Below, piece by piece: positions 42,384-50,251 of a stretch of DNA of 64,000 nucleotides. This DNA is from Cyclobacteriaceae bacterium (GTDB taxonomy: Bacteria; Bacteroidota; Bacteroidia; Cytophagales; Cyclobacteriaceae). A model generated the notes under the pieces. That model had not been told where the DNA came from, searched no databases, and was given only the letters and a program-made list of their open reading frames with translations. The position numbers were made by a program, and so were the translations under genes. The stretch lies in contig JAKLJG010000004.1 in NCBI GenBank assembly GCA_023151255.1, positions 124,001-188,000 of the forward strand, written 5' to 3'. The stretch's first letter is position 1. Every line of letters begins with the position of its first letter.

Positions 42384-42929
42384 ATGGATACGATAAAGCG
42401 CCCTTTGGTAAAACGGGTTGCCATTGTTGGCCCTGAATGCACTGGCAAAACTGCCCTTTCAATAGCACTGGCGGATTACTACCAAACCGTGTGGGTGCCC
42501 GAGGTTGCCCGTACCTATATTGAGGGCCTTACCAGGCCTTATCAACAAGATGATTTATTTTTTATTGCACAAGCTCAACTACAAGCAGAAGAAAAACTCG
42601 CAAAGCAAGCCAACCGCGTATTGATTTGTGATACCAATCTTATTGTGATTAAAGTTTGGAGTGAGTTCAAATATCGCTCCTGTGATAATCGTATAACAGA
42701 ATGGCTGACCAACCGGCATTACGATCACCATTTTCTCACCGATATTGATGTACCCTGGGAAGATGATCCGCAGCGCGAACACCCTGATAAACGCGACTAT
42801 TTTTTTGAAGTTTACCGGAATGAGTTACTAAAACTGAAAGTTCCGTTTACCAAACTTAGCGGACCACTGAAGGAACGACTGCACACGGCATCAACGGTCA
42901 TCGATTCTCTCCTTTCAGATAAAGATTAG
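42384..42929 (+). CDS. NadR-like AAA ATPase / ribosylnicotinamide-kinase-type protein
   Basis: This P-loop protein of about 181 residues resembles the C-terminal kinase domain of NadR (AAA_28). Walker A is IVGPECTGKTALSIALADYY (residues 14-33), and the next features are VPEVARTYIEGL and CDTNLIVIKVWSEFKYR, matching NadR's ribosylnicotinamide kinase module. The nucleotidyltransferase and HTH domains of full NadR are absent. It may phosphorylate nicotinamide riboside for NAD salvage. The ATG at 42384 is used rather than a TTG three codons upstream. It is divergent from the amine oxidase gene. Confidence 0.88.
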   Translation: MDTIKRPLVKRVAIVGPECTGKTALSIALADYYQTVWVPEVARTYIEGLTRPYQQDDLFFIAQAQLQAEEKLAKQANRVLICDTNLIVIKVWSEFKYRSCDNRITEWLTNRHYDHHFLTDIDVPWEDDPQREHPDKRDYFFEVYRNELLKLKVPFTKLSGPLKERLHTASTVIDSLLSDKD

Positions 42930-42997
42930 TGCACTGGCAAAATCGAGAAAGCAGGTTATCAAAAAAAACTCTACTTTCCATTTAAATACCTGAACCC

Positions 42998-44287
42998 ATG
43001 AGTAATCGAAGAAACTTCCTGCAAAGGGCCCTCGGCTTTGCCGGTGCCTTTTCACTTGCACCATTGGCTGCCAAAGCTGTTGCCGAAGATGTATCGGATG
43101 CGCTGCAATCGCTCAATAAACGAAGTCCGCTTGATGCTGCGTCAGATGAAGACCTCTGGGCACGTATGGCGCAGGCGTACACTGTATCGCCCAACATTAT
43201 GAACCTCAATAATGGAGGAGTTAGTCCGCAGCCGAAAGTAGTACAGGATGCCGTTGACCGCTACTACCACCTGAGCAATGAAGCCCCCACCTACTACATG
43301 TGGCAGATTCTGGACAAAGGCCGCGAGCCCCTGCGCAGAAAGTTAGCTGAACTGGCCGGAACATCACCCGAAGAACTGGCCATTAACCGCAACGCCACCG
43401 AAGCGCTGGATACAGTAACCTGGGGGTTGACTTTGAACAAAGGCGATGAGATTGTGATGACCCGCCAGGACTACCCCAACATGGTACAGGCCTGGAAACA
43501 AAAAGAAATGCGCGATGGAATCAAAATCAACTGGATTAGTTTTAACCTGCCCGTTGAAAATGATGAAACCTTCGTTAAGGCGTTCGTGAATGCCACCACT
43601 GCCAAAACCAAAATCTGGCACATTACCCACATGATTAACTGGACGGGCCAGATACTGCCGGTAAAAAAATTATGCGAAGAAGCCCGTAAGCGAAACATCA
43701 TCTCTATTGTGGATGGCGCCCACACCTTTGCCCATATGGATTTTAAAATACCCGACTTCAACCCCGATTATTATGGCACCAGCCTGCATAAGTGGTTAAG
43801 CGCTCCCTTCGGCACAGGCATGCTGTATGTAAAGAAGGAAAACATTGGCGGACTGTGGCCGCTCTTCCCCAACGATAAACCCACTGACAGCAACATCCGA
43901 AAATTCGAAACCTTAGGCACCCGGTCCTTTGCTCCTGAACAGGCCATCGGCCAGGCTATTGATTTTCACAATGCCATCGGCAGCAAACGCAAAGAAGAAC
44001 GCCTGCGCTATTTAAAAAACTACTGGTGCGAAAGGGTGATTAAAAACCCGCGTGTCAAACTGCACATCTCCATGAAACCCGAATACGCCTGTGCGTTGGG
44101 TACATTTTCAATTGACGGCATGGATCCAAATGATGTAGTGAACAAACTATTCAATGATCACCAAATTCACACCACCGGCATTAAATGGGAAAACATTAGT
44201 TGTGTACGCGTTACCCCGCATGTGTACACCACCACCCGCGACTTAGACCGGTTTGTTGAAGCTGTTCTCAAAATTGCCTCCTCATGA
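42998..44287 (+). CDS. Tat-exported class V aminotransferase (isopenicillin-N epimerase-like)
   Basis: This 429-residue PLP enzyme carries a twin-arginine signal (MSNRRNFLQRALGFAGAFSL) with the RRxFLQ consensus, so it is probably exported folded. The class V fold is shown by NLNNGGVSPQP, RNATEALDTVTWGL, Asp239 in IVDGAHTFAHMDF and the Schiff-base Lys265 in YYGTSLHKWLSAPFGTGMLY. The family includes isopenicillin-N epimerases and cysteine desulfurases; the sequence does not decide which, and an exported member is unusual. Its stop overlaps the start of a penicillin-acylase gene (ATGA, 44284-44287). Confidence 0.92.
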   Translation: MSNRRNFLQRALGFAGAFSLAPLAAKAVAEDVSDALQSLNKRSPLDAASDEDLWARMAQAYTVSPNIMNLNNGGVSPQPKVVQDAVDRYYHLSNEAPTYYMWQILDKGREPLRRKLAELAGTSPEELAINRNATEALDTVTWGLTLNKGDEIVMTRQDYPNMVQAWKQKEMRDGIKINWISFNLPVENDETFVKAFVNATTAKTKIWHITHMINWTGQILPVKKLCEEARKRNIISIVDGAHTFAHMDFKIPDFNPDYYGTSLHKWLSAPFGTGMLYVKKENIGGLWPLFPNDKPTDSNIRKFETLGTRSFAPEQAIGQAIDFHNAIGSKRKEERLRYLKNYWCERVIKNPRVKLHISMKPEYACALGTFSIDGMDPNDVVNKLFNDHQIHTTGIKWENISCVRVTPHVYTTTRDLDRFVEAVLKIASS

Positions 44288-46683
44288 GAATTTGGATTGC
44301 CGCTCTTCTGATGAGTTTTGCGTGCCAGCCAGAAGAGCAAAAAAACATACAACTTTTTGTGCCCGGCTTACTCAAGCCAGTCGAGGTATTCCGCGACTCA
44401 GCCGGCATTAACCATATTTACGCTCAAACTGAGCACGACCTGTTTTTTGCACAGGGCTATTGTGCAGCTAAAGACCGGCTCTTCCAGTTTGAGCTGTGGC
44501 GCAGGCAGGCTTCGGGAACACTGGCCGAAATACTGGGTGAAGAGGAGGTGCAGCGCGATATCGGGGCGCGACTGTTCAAATACCGTGGTGATTTAGAGAA
44601 GGAGTTCAATCACTATCATCCTCGCGGAAAAGAAATTATTACTGCCTTTACCGATGGCATCAACGCGCTCATAGCTGAAACCGAAAAAAATCCTGAGTTG
44701 CTTTCGCCTGAATTTGGTCTTCTTGGAATCAAACCCGGTTACTGGACACCCGAACTGGTGGTCTCGCGCCACCAGGGTTTACTCGGAAATCTAACCGATG
44801 AATTAACCCTGGCCAGGGCTGTTGCTTTGCTGGGACCTGAAAAGGTAAAAGACCTCCGGTCGTTTGAGCCTGGCAAGCCAAGGTTGGATCTTGATCCATC
44901 TATTGATCAGAGCGGGTTGTTTGAGAATATTATCAGCCCGTATGAAGCCTTTCGTAAACCCATACTATTTAAGTCCGGCCATCTTGCGGCTTGTGGAGCA
45001 TCCGACCATGAACAATTTCAACAACTTGCAGGTACCGACAGTCCGGTTTTCGAAGCGCTTTTCACTGATCCCGACCGAACCATCGGCAGCAATAATTGGA
45101 TTGTAAGCGGCAGCAAAACCACCACCGGCCTGCCCATGCTGGCCAACGACCCGCACCGAGCCGTTACCGAGCCCTCGCTCAGATACATTGTGCACCTAAA
45201 CGCCCCGGGCTGGAATGTAGTGGGTGGTGGTGAACCCACCATCCCCGGAGTTTCCATCGGCCATAATGAGCATGGTGCATGGGGTTTAACGGTGTTTAAT
45301 ATTGATGGTGAAGATTTGATGGTGTACGAACTTAATCCTAAAAATGAACTGCAGTACCGGTATCAAGGCAACTGGGAAACGATGACGGTTGTGCGCGATA
45401 CCATCCGTGTTAAAAATGCAAACAATGTTTATGTTGAACACAAATACACCCGTCACGGCCCTGTTACTTTTATCGATAAAAAACGCAACAAAGCATACGC
45501 TGTTCGATGCGCGTGGCTTGAGCCGGGAGGCGCACCGTACATGGCCAGCCTGCGGATGAACTCCGCCAAAACGTGGGATGAATTCCGTGAAGCCTGTTTG
45601 TACAGCCATATACCGGGCGAAAACATGATCTGGGCCGATAAAGCCGGCAATATCGGGTGGCAGGTGGTGGGTATTGCACCGGTGCGTAAAAACTGGGATG
45701 GCCTGGTGCCCGTGCCGGGCGATGGCCGTTATGAGTGGGAAGGATTTTTGCCTGTAAAAGAACTTCCTCATGTGTATAATCCTGAAAAAGGTTACTGGGC
45801 AACAGCAAATGAAAACCTGGTGCCCGTTAATTACCCCCACCGCTATGCCGTAGGCTGGGAATGGGCCGACAGCAGCCGGGCAAAACGTATTGAGGCAGTG
45901 TTATCAGAAAACAAAAAATTCAGTCAGGCTGATTTAGCACAATTGCAGTTCGATTACTTCTCCGTTCCGGCAAGCCGGCTTGTTCCGTATCTGCAAGCGA
46001 TTTCATTTTCCGATACCAAAACCGATAGCCTAAGAGAACTCCTGTTAAAATGGAATTATGTGCTTGACAAAAATTCGGTTGAGGCCGCAGTGTATATGGC
46101 GTGGGAAAAGAGGTTGATAGAAAAGGCTTATCCGCTTTTTGTTCCTGAAAACGCGCGCGCGGTAATACGCGGTGTTTCGCTTCGAAAAGTAATTAACTGG
46201 ATTATCACAAACCGATTAGAACTAGGCAACCGAAACGCCTTTTTAAAATCAAGTTTTGAAGATGCCGTTCAACAACTCGCTGTAAAACTTGGCTCCAATA
46301 CTAAAAGTTGGCAGTACGGCCAGCCCGGGTATCATCATGTACTTATTAAACATCCGTTGAGCATCGCCCTACATGATTCTTTACAGCATATTTTTAACAG
46401 TGGTCCGTTACCGCGGGGCGGTTCAGCCTCTACACCCAACGTAACCAGCAACAACGATAACCAAAGCCATGGGGCCACCTTCAGGCTGGTGGCCGATGTT
46501 TCCGATTGGGATAAAACCATCTTTACCAATGCCCCCGGGCAAAGCGGGGATGTGCGTAGTGTATTCTACCGAAACCTTTTTGAAGGTTGGGCCAAGGATA
46601 CGCATTTTAAAGTTTACTTTACCCGCGCTAAAATTGAAGAATCCACACATGAAAAGACCGTGTTAATGCCTCATGCCCGTTGA
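44284..46683 (+). CDS. Penicillin acylase-family N-terminal nucleophile hydrolase, lipoprotein
   Basis: This 799-residue precursor has a short lipoprotein signal (MRIWIAALLMSFAC, Cys14). The Ntn-hydrolase cleavage site and catalytic Ser269 are in GSNNWIVSGSKTT, with the upstream spacer region giving alpha and beta chains. The beta chain has ANDPHRAVTEPSLRYIVHLN and the conserved ENMIWADKAGNIGWQVVG. Members cleave side-chain amides of penicillins or N-acyl homoserine lactones. It is coupled to the upstream PLP enzyme and overlaps the next gene by 11 bases, so an N-acyl amino acid compound may be a joint substrate. This is inference. Confidence 0.94.
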   Translation: MRIWIAALLMSFACQPEEQKNIQLFVPGLLKPVEVFRDSAGINHIYAQTEHDLFFAQGYCAAKDRLFQFELWRRQASGTLAEILGEEEVQRDIGARLFKYRGDLEKEFNHYHPRGKEIITAFTDGINALIAETEKNPELLSPEFGLLGIKPGYWTPELVVSRHQGLLGNLTDELTLARAVALLGPEKVKDLRSFEPGKPRLDLDPSIDQSGLFENIISPYEAFRKPILFKSGHLAACGASDHEQFQQLAGTDSPVFEALFTDPDRTIGSNNWIVSGSKTTTGLPMLANDPHRAVTEPSLRYIVHLNAPGWNVVGGGEPTIPGVSIGHNEHGAWGLTVFNIDGEDLMVYELNPKNELQYRYQGNWETMTVVRDTIRVKNANNVYVEHKYTRHGPVTFIDKKRNKAYAVRCAWLEPGGAPYMASLRMNSAKTWDEFREACLYSHIPGENMIWADKAGNIGWQVVGIAPVRKNWDGLVPVPGDGRYEWEGFLPVKELPHVYNPEKGYWATANENLVPVNYPHRYAVGWEWADSSRAKRIEAVLSENKKFSQADLAQLQFDYFSVPASRLVPYLQAISFSDTKTDSLRELLLKWNYVLDKNSVEAAVYMAWEKRLIEKAYPLFVPENARAVIRGVSLRKVINWIITNRLELGNRNAFLKSSFEDAVQQLAVKLGSNTKSWQYGQPGYHHVLIKHPLSIALHDSLQHIFNSGPLPRGGSASTPNVTSNNDNQSHGATFRLVADVSDWDKTIFTNAPGQSGDVRSVFYRNLFEGWAKDTHFKVYFTRAKIEESTHEKTVLMPHAR

Positions 46684-47302
46684 TCTCTCGATTTTAAAGG
46701 AATCTTTACCACATCTAAGCGAGGTTTTGCAAAAGCAATTTGCCTCCGAAGGAATATTAACCGAACTGGATAGCGGTACCGAAATCCTGAAGGAGGGTCA
46801 GTCGGTTAAAGTTATCCCTATTGTGCTGAACGGTTTAGTAAAAGTTTTTACGCGGCACGAAGACAAAGAATTGCTCCTCTATTACATCAGGCCCCGTGAA
46901 AGCTGTGTCATGTCGTTTCTGGCCGGCATTAAAAACCAGCCCAGCCGGATTTTTGCGCTTGCCGAGGAGCGTGCCACATTACTGCTCCTTCCTTCGAAAA
47001 AAGTGGAGCAATGGATAAATGAGTATCCCCAACTAAATAACCTGTTTTACGATTTATACAACAACCGGTATTCTGAGCTGATTGATACACTGCACCAACT
47101 TATTTTTCAAAAACTGGATGCACGCTTGTATGACTACCTCGTTGAAAAAAGCCGGCTTAAGGGCACGCCTTTGCTGGATTTACGCCACCGCGAAATTGCG
47201 CAGGATCTGGGCACTTCGCGTGAGGTTATTACCCGGGTGCTGAAAAAACTTGAAAAAGAGGGTAGAATCAGGCAAACCCATCTGGGCATCCACCTTTTAT
47301 GA
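46673..47302 (+). CDS. Crp/Fnr-family regulator
   Basis: This 209-residue regulator has a cyclic-nucleotide-binding-like beta-roll (about 20-130) and a well-formed C-terminal winged helix with HREIAQDLGTSREVITRVLK as the HTH. The sensor has Cys at about 78 (ESCVMSF) but no four-Cys Fnr cluster. Its start overlaps the penicillin-acylase stop by 11 bases, so it is part of that unit. The stop codon overlaps the first of two dyads in the downstream promoter (47299-47330), making the downstream gene pair a likely target. Confidence 0.93.
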   Translation: MPVDLSILKESLPHLSEVLQKQFASEGILTELDSGTEILKEGQSVKVIPIVLNGLVKVFTRHEDKELLLYYIRPRESCVMSFLAGIKNQPSRIFALAEERATLLLLPSKKVEQWINEYPQLNNLFYDLYNNRYSELIDTLHQLIFQKLDARLYDYLVEKSRLKGTPLLDLRHREIAQDLGTSREVITRVLKKLEKEGRIRQTHLGIHLL

Positions 47303-47330
47303 TTTTTATCATCTGGTGATCAACGTCACC
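47299..47330 (+). promoter_or_regulatory. Two Crp/Fnr-like dyad operators
   Basis: The first site, ATGAT-TTTT-ATCAT (47299-47312), is a perfect dyad of the Fnr half-site type (TTGAT-N4-ATCAA). The second, GGTGA-TCAACG-TCACC (47315-47330), is a perfect dyad of the Crp type (TGTGA-N6-TCACA). They lie directly behind a Crp/Fnr gene. Relative to the predicted start at about 47363, their centres are near -57.5 and -40.5, and the latter fits a class II activator position. Confidence 0.6.
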
Positions 47331-47333
47331 GGT

Positions 47334-47359
47334 TTTGCCCCTACGGAAATCTACTTTTG
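47334..47359 (+). promoter_or_regulatory. Promoter of the small membrane peptide / DUF2892 unit
   Basis: A perfect -7 element TACTTTTG (47352-47359) is preceded by TTTG (47334-47337) at only 14 bases. The short spacer suggests a weak promoter that needs the activator sites just upstream. The predicted start is near 47363, 13 bases before the 27-residue ORF. Confidence 0.55.
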
Positions 47360-47375
47360 ATATACCCTTTCAGCT

Positions 47376-47459
47376 ATGAAAAGCAAGGTCCTGAAACTCA
47401 TCGTGGTTTGTATGATGTGCGTGGGCATTGTTTACCTGCTGATTTGGATTTTTAAATAG
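47376..47459 (+). CDS. 27-residue single-span membrane peptide
   Basis: The short ORF encodes MKSKVLKLIVVCMMCVGIVY LLIWIFK, with two or three N-terminal Lys, one hydrophobic helix and a terminal Lys. It sits directly behind an activator-type promoter and 21 bases before the DUF2892 gene, so it is likely a real small membrane protein rather than a chance frame. The two closely spaced Cys (CMMC) lie in the membrane segment. No family is recognised. Confidence 0.6.
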   Translation: MKSKVLKLIVVCMMCVGIVYLLIWIFK

Positions 47460-47480
47460 AAAACTAAAACCTCAATCATT

Positions 47481-47690
47481 ATGAAAAAGAACATGGGAAA
47501 CGTTGATCGGGTCATTCGGGTAATCCTGGCCGTGATTTTTGGTGTGCTGTATTTTACCGGAACGGTAAGTGGCACCTTGGGTTTGGTGCTGGTTATTCTT
47601 GGCGCGGTGTTCGTGCTAACTAGTCTGGTTAGCTTTTGCCCCCTTTATGCCATCGTGGGTATTAGTACCTGCCCCACAAAAACGGCTTAA
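47481..47690 (+). CDS. DUF2892 small membrane protein
   Basis: This 69-residue protein has two hydrophobic helices and the DUF2892 (YgaP C-terminal-like) pattern: NMGNVDRVIRVILAVIFGVL at the N-terminus, then SFCPLYAIVGISTCP with two Cys near the end. In other proteins this domain is fused to rhodanese (sulfurtransferase) domains or is linked to sulfur or redox enzymes. It follows the 27-residue peptide gene and precedes a bidirectional terminator. Its expression is probably controlled by the Crp/Fnr sites upstream. Confidence 0.88.
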   Translation: MKKNMGNVDRVIRVILAVIFGVLYFTGTVSGTLGLVLVILGAVFVLTSLVSFCPLYAIVGISTCPTKTA

Positions 47691-47698
47691 GCAATGGG

Positions 47699-47740
47699 CG
47701 GATTCTGACTAATTAAACGTCAGAATCCGTTCTGCTTTTT
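47699..47740. terminator. Bidirectional intrinsic terminator
   Basis: An 11-bp perfect stem, CGGATTCTGAC (47699-47709) and GTCAGAATCCG (47719-47729), encloses a 9-base A/T loop and is followed by a T-rich stretch (TTCTGCTTTTT) on the plus strand. It separates the DUF2892 gene from the convergent LysR gene. Confidence 0.8.
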
Positions 47741-47750
47741 ATTCCGTGCT

Positions 47751-48674
47751 TCAATAGTCCTCAAACCATTGAAATGTTCGCTGCACAATCTGATTCTTCT
47801 CCTTTCGAAGATAGTCAAGAAAAGACTGGGCCACAGGTGAATGCTTTTTGCCGGTAAGCCAGATAAGGCTCCAGGTGGTTTTAATTGGTAAACCTTTTAC
47901 GGGCACAATCTGAAGCTGGTGGTGGTGTAGTTCATTTTTAATGCCAATCAGGGGCATGATGGAGTAACCCAGTCCGGCCAGCACCGCCTGTTTAACAGCT
48001 TCGTTGGAAGTTAATTCCATTTTACGGACAACGGGAATATTGTTTTTATTTATAAAAGCCTCCATAGTTAGCCGCGTACCCGAACCCATCTCGCGGAAAA
48101 TTAGTGGTAGTTCGTGGAGCAGGGTCTTTGAATACGGTTCTTTCTTAAACACCCGATCCATATTGCCTACCAAATAAAGTTTATTTTGCATCAGGTCAAT
48201 CCGATCAACACGCAACGCGGTTGGCAGAATCGAAACCAATGAAAAATCAACTTCGTTGTTTTCCAGGCTTTTAATTACCTGGCTTTTATTGGTTACATCG
48301 ATGATTACTTCAACACCTCCGTGTTGCCGGGCAAAACCGGCAATGAAATGAGGCATCACGTATTTTCCGGTAGATACTACTGATATCTTCAGCTTACCGA
48401 ATAACTGCCCCCGGTGTTCATACAACTTGCCTTTAAGCAGGTTTACCTCTTCAAGAATCCGCGCGGCCGATTGGGCTACCTCCCGCCCAAAGTCGGTAAC
48501 GTAAAGTTTACGCCCCACCACTTCAATCAGTGGCAAATCGAACTGGTCCTGAAAATTTTTTAACTGGATAGAAACAGCCGGCTGGGTTAAGTGGAGTTCC
48601 TCCGAAGCCTTGGTTACGCTGCCGGCCTCAACCACTTTCAGAAAAATCTGAAGTTGATGCAAGGTGTAGTTCAT
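47751..48674 (-). CDS. LysR-type transcriptional regulator
   Basis: This 307-residue LysR regulator has an N-terminal winged helix (MNYTLHQLQIFLKVVEAGSV and TKASEELHLTQPAVSIQLKN, residues 1-40), a linker helix and a periplasmic-binding-protein-like effector domain (about 90-300). It is divergent from two small genes and an SbtA bicarbonate transporter. CmpR/CcmR/CbbR-type LysR proteins control inorganic-carbon uptake in other bacteria, so a similar role in sensing a carbon metabolite is plausible. Its own operator overlaps the start region (48672-48699). Confidence 0.92.
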   Translation of the reverse strand: MNYTLHQLQIFLKVVEAGSVTKASEELHLTQPAVSIQLKNFQDQFDLPLIEVVGRKLYVTDFGREVAQSAARILEEVNLLKGKLYEHRGQLFGKLKISVVSTGKYVMPHFIAGFARQHGGVEVIIDVTNKSQVIKSLENNEVDFSLVSILPTALRVDRIDLMQNKLYLVGNMDRVFKKEPYSKTLLHELPLIFREMGSGTRLTMEAFINKNNIPVVRKMELTSNEAVKQAVLAGLGYSIMPLIGIKNELHHHQLQIVPVKGLPIKTTWSLIWLTGKKHSPVAQSFLDYLRKEKNQIVQRTFQWFEDY

Positions 48675-48699
48675 AAGTATTCTTTATGATTTTCATACT
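48672..48699. promoter_or_regulatory. Candidate LysR operators in the divergent region
   Basis: Two overlapping dyads are present: CATAA-N7-TTATG (48672-48688) and AGTAT-N14-ATACT (48676-48699). They straddle the LysR start and face the small-gene/sbtA unit, as expected for autoregulated LysR sites of the T-N11-A type. Confidence 0.4.
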
Positions 48700-48717
48700 A
48701 AAGTTAAATAAAAATAT

Positions 48718-48981
48718 ATGTTTATGAATGCCGATTATTGTCCCCGCAAACACCAAATGCCCATGAAAACTATAGTGAGCCAACTCAATAACGCTGGATT
48801 TAAAGACCTTCAGCCAATTTTTTTTATTTCCATTCTAATAGTTTTTGGCGCCTCCTTAACTGTGGCCAATCCGCTTTACGCCCATTTGTTCAATGGGCTT
48901 ACCATTTGGTTATGTTCATTAGTAATACAATCAACAGAAAACTCAACATCCACCAAACCAGCTAACGATGAAAACAATTAG
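48718..48981 (+). CDS. Small membrane protein, first gene of the sbtA unit
   Basis: This 87-residue protein (or 72 residues from the second ATG at 48763) has two hydrophobic stretches: IFFISILIVFGASLTVANPL and LFNGLTIWLCSLVIQ. It ends in a polar Asn/Ser/Thr-rich tail. It overlaps the next small gene by 14 bases. No family is recognised. Its position suggests a membrane accessory of the bicarbonate transporter, but this is inference. Confidence 0.55.
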   Translation: MFMNADYCPRKHQMPMKTIVSQLNNAGFKDLQPIFFISILIVFGASLTVANPLYAHLFNGLTIWLCSLVIQSTENSTSTKPANDENN

Positions 48982-49270
48982 TAATGAAAAAATCGCATCT
49001 GTTAAATTGATTGACGGCTATTTTTCTGCCGAGGAGGCCAGGGATATTTTACTGAACCTGATTACCAGTAAAATCAATTTTCATGAAGTAAAAAATTTTG
49101 CTTCACTTGAAAAAACTGGTAAACCGGATATTACTGCGCTACATCGCCTGCCTGAACTTCGCGAAGAGCGAAAAAAAATTATAGCAGCAGTGGAATATTC
49201 TATTCAAAATGGATACGCCTTTAAAATAACCTCTGCCATCCGGATAGAATTGATGGATGAGGGCCAATAG
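48968..49270 (+). CDS. 100-residue hypothetical protein upstream of sbtA
   Basis: This soluble protein has the pattern VKLIDGYFSAEEARDILLNL, SKINFHEVKNFASLEKTGKP and REERKKIIAAVEYSIQNGYA. The order suggests two beta-strands flanking long helices. It lacks the T-loop and Gly-rich signatures of PII-like SbtB, the usual SbtA partner, so I do not call it SbtB. Its length and its position 20 bases before sbtA are nevertheless like those of SbtB. The function is unknown. Confidence 0.7.
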   Translation: MKTISNEKIASVKLIDGYFSAEEARDILLNLITSKINFHEVKNFASLEKTGKPDITALHRLPELREERKKIIAAVEYSIQNGYAFKITSAIRIELMDEGQ

Positions 49271-49290
49271 TCAATTGGGGTACCTGTTTG

Positions 49291-50250
49291 ATGAACATGC
49301 AACTGTTGCTTGAAAACCTTACCAATCCGGCCCTACTCTTTTTTGTGCTGGGCATTCTGGCGGTAACCTTTCGTAGCGACCTGCAGATACCACCCAACTC
49401 TTCGAAGTTCATCTCGCTATACCTACTGTTTTCCATCGGTTTTAAGGGGGGCCAGGAATTGGCCCACGAAACATTTTCACTTGAAATTGTCTGGTCCATC
49501 CTGTTTGGCTTATCGGCTTCTTTTTTAATACCGGTGTACGCCTATTTTGTCCTGCGAAACCGGTTTTCGGTCTATGACTCAGGGGCTATTGCAGCTTCCT
49601 ATGGGTCCATTAGTGCAGTTACTTTTGTTACTGCAACAACTTACCTTGAGGCCCATCAGTTAACTTTGCACGGTCATATGGTTGCGGTTATGGCGTTAAT
49701 GGAAGCGCCAGCCATTATTAGCGGTTTGTTGCTAATCAATTTCTTTTCCGATAACGGGTATCAGCAATTCAGTAAACGCAAAGCGGTTTGTCATTCACTC
49801 ACTAATGGCAGCGTGTTCTTAATTATTGGCAGTCTCATCATCGGATTATTGGCCAGCGAAGAACAGGCGCAGGGAATCAAACCGTTCACAACCGATATCT
49901 TCAAGGGATTTCTGGCCATCTTCCTGCTCGACATGGGTATTGAAAGCGGACGGAATCTTAAATCGCTTTTCTCTTTTGGCTCATTTCCAATACTCTTTTC
50001 GGTGTTCATCCCACTCCTCAACGGTTGCGTATTTGCATACCTGAGCGGTTTTATAACACCCGATGTATCCAACCGGTTTATCTTCGCCATTCTTACGGCA
50101 AGTGCATCTTACATAGCCGTTCCTGCCGCCATGAAAGTAAGCGTACCGCAAGCCAACCCCGGACTCTATCTGCCGATGGCATTAGCGATAACTTTTCCGA
50201 TAAACATCACCATCGGTATGCCGCTTTACTATGCTATTGTCAACCAATGA
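49291..50250 (+). CDS. sbtA: SbtA-type sodium-dependent bicarbonate transporter
   Basis: This 319-residue inner-membrane protein has about ten helices in two inverted halves, as in SbtA (DUF897). Landmarks are LTNPALLFFVLGILAVTFRS, YLLFSIGFKGGQELAHETFS, GAIAASYGSISAVTFVTATT and ASYIAVPAAMKVSVPQANPG. The serine-rich loops that bind bicarbonate in cyanobacterial SbtA are present in outline. It imports HCO3- with Na+. The ATG at 49291 is used rather than a TTG one codon upstream. Two small genes and a LysR regulator accompany it. Confidence 0.9.
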   Translation: MNMQLLLENLTNPALLFFVLGILAVTFRSDLQIPPNSSKFISLYLLFSIGFKGGQELAHETFSLEIVWSILFGLSASFLIPVYAYFVLRNRFSVYDSGAIAASYGSISAVTFVTATTYLEAHQLTLHGHMVAVMALMEAPAIISGLLLINFFSDNGYQQFSKRKAVCHSLTNGSVFLIIGSLIIGLLASEEQAQGIKPFTTDIFKGFLAIFLLDMGIESGRNLKSLFSFGSFPILFSVFIPLLNGCVFAYLSGFITPDVSNRFIFAILTASASYIAVPAAMKVSVPQANPGLYLPMALAITFPINITIGMPLYYAIVNQ

Positions 50251-50251
50251 A

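Noticed and set aside
45286-45840. A 184-codon frame antisense to the penicillin acylase
   Set aside because: The sense gene has conserved Ntn-hydrolase signatures; no domain is seen in the shadow.
48968-49270. SbtB (PII-like regulator of SbtA)
   Set aside because: Position and size fit, but the PII-type T-loop and nucleotide-binding signatures are not visible.
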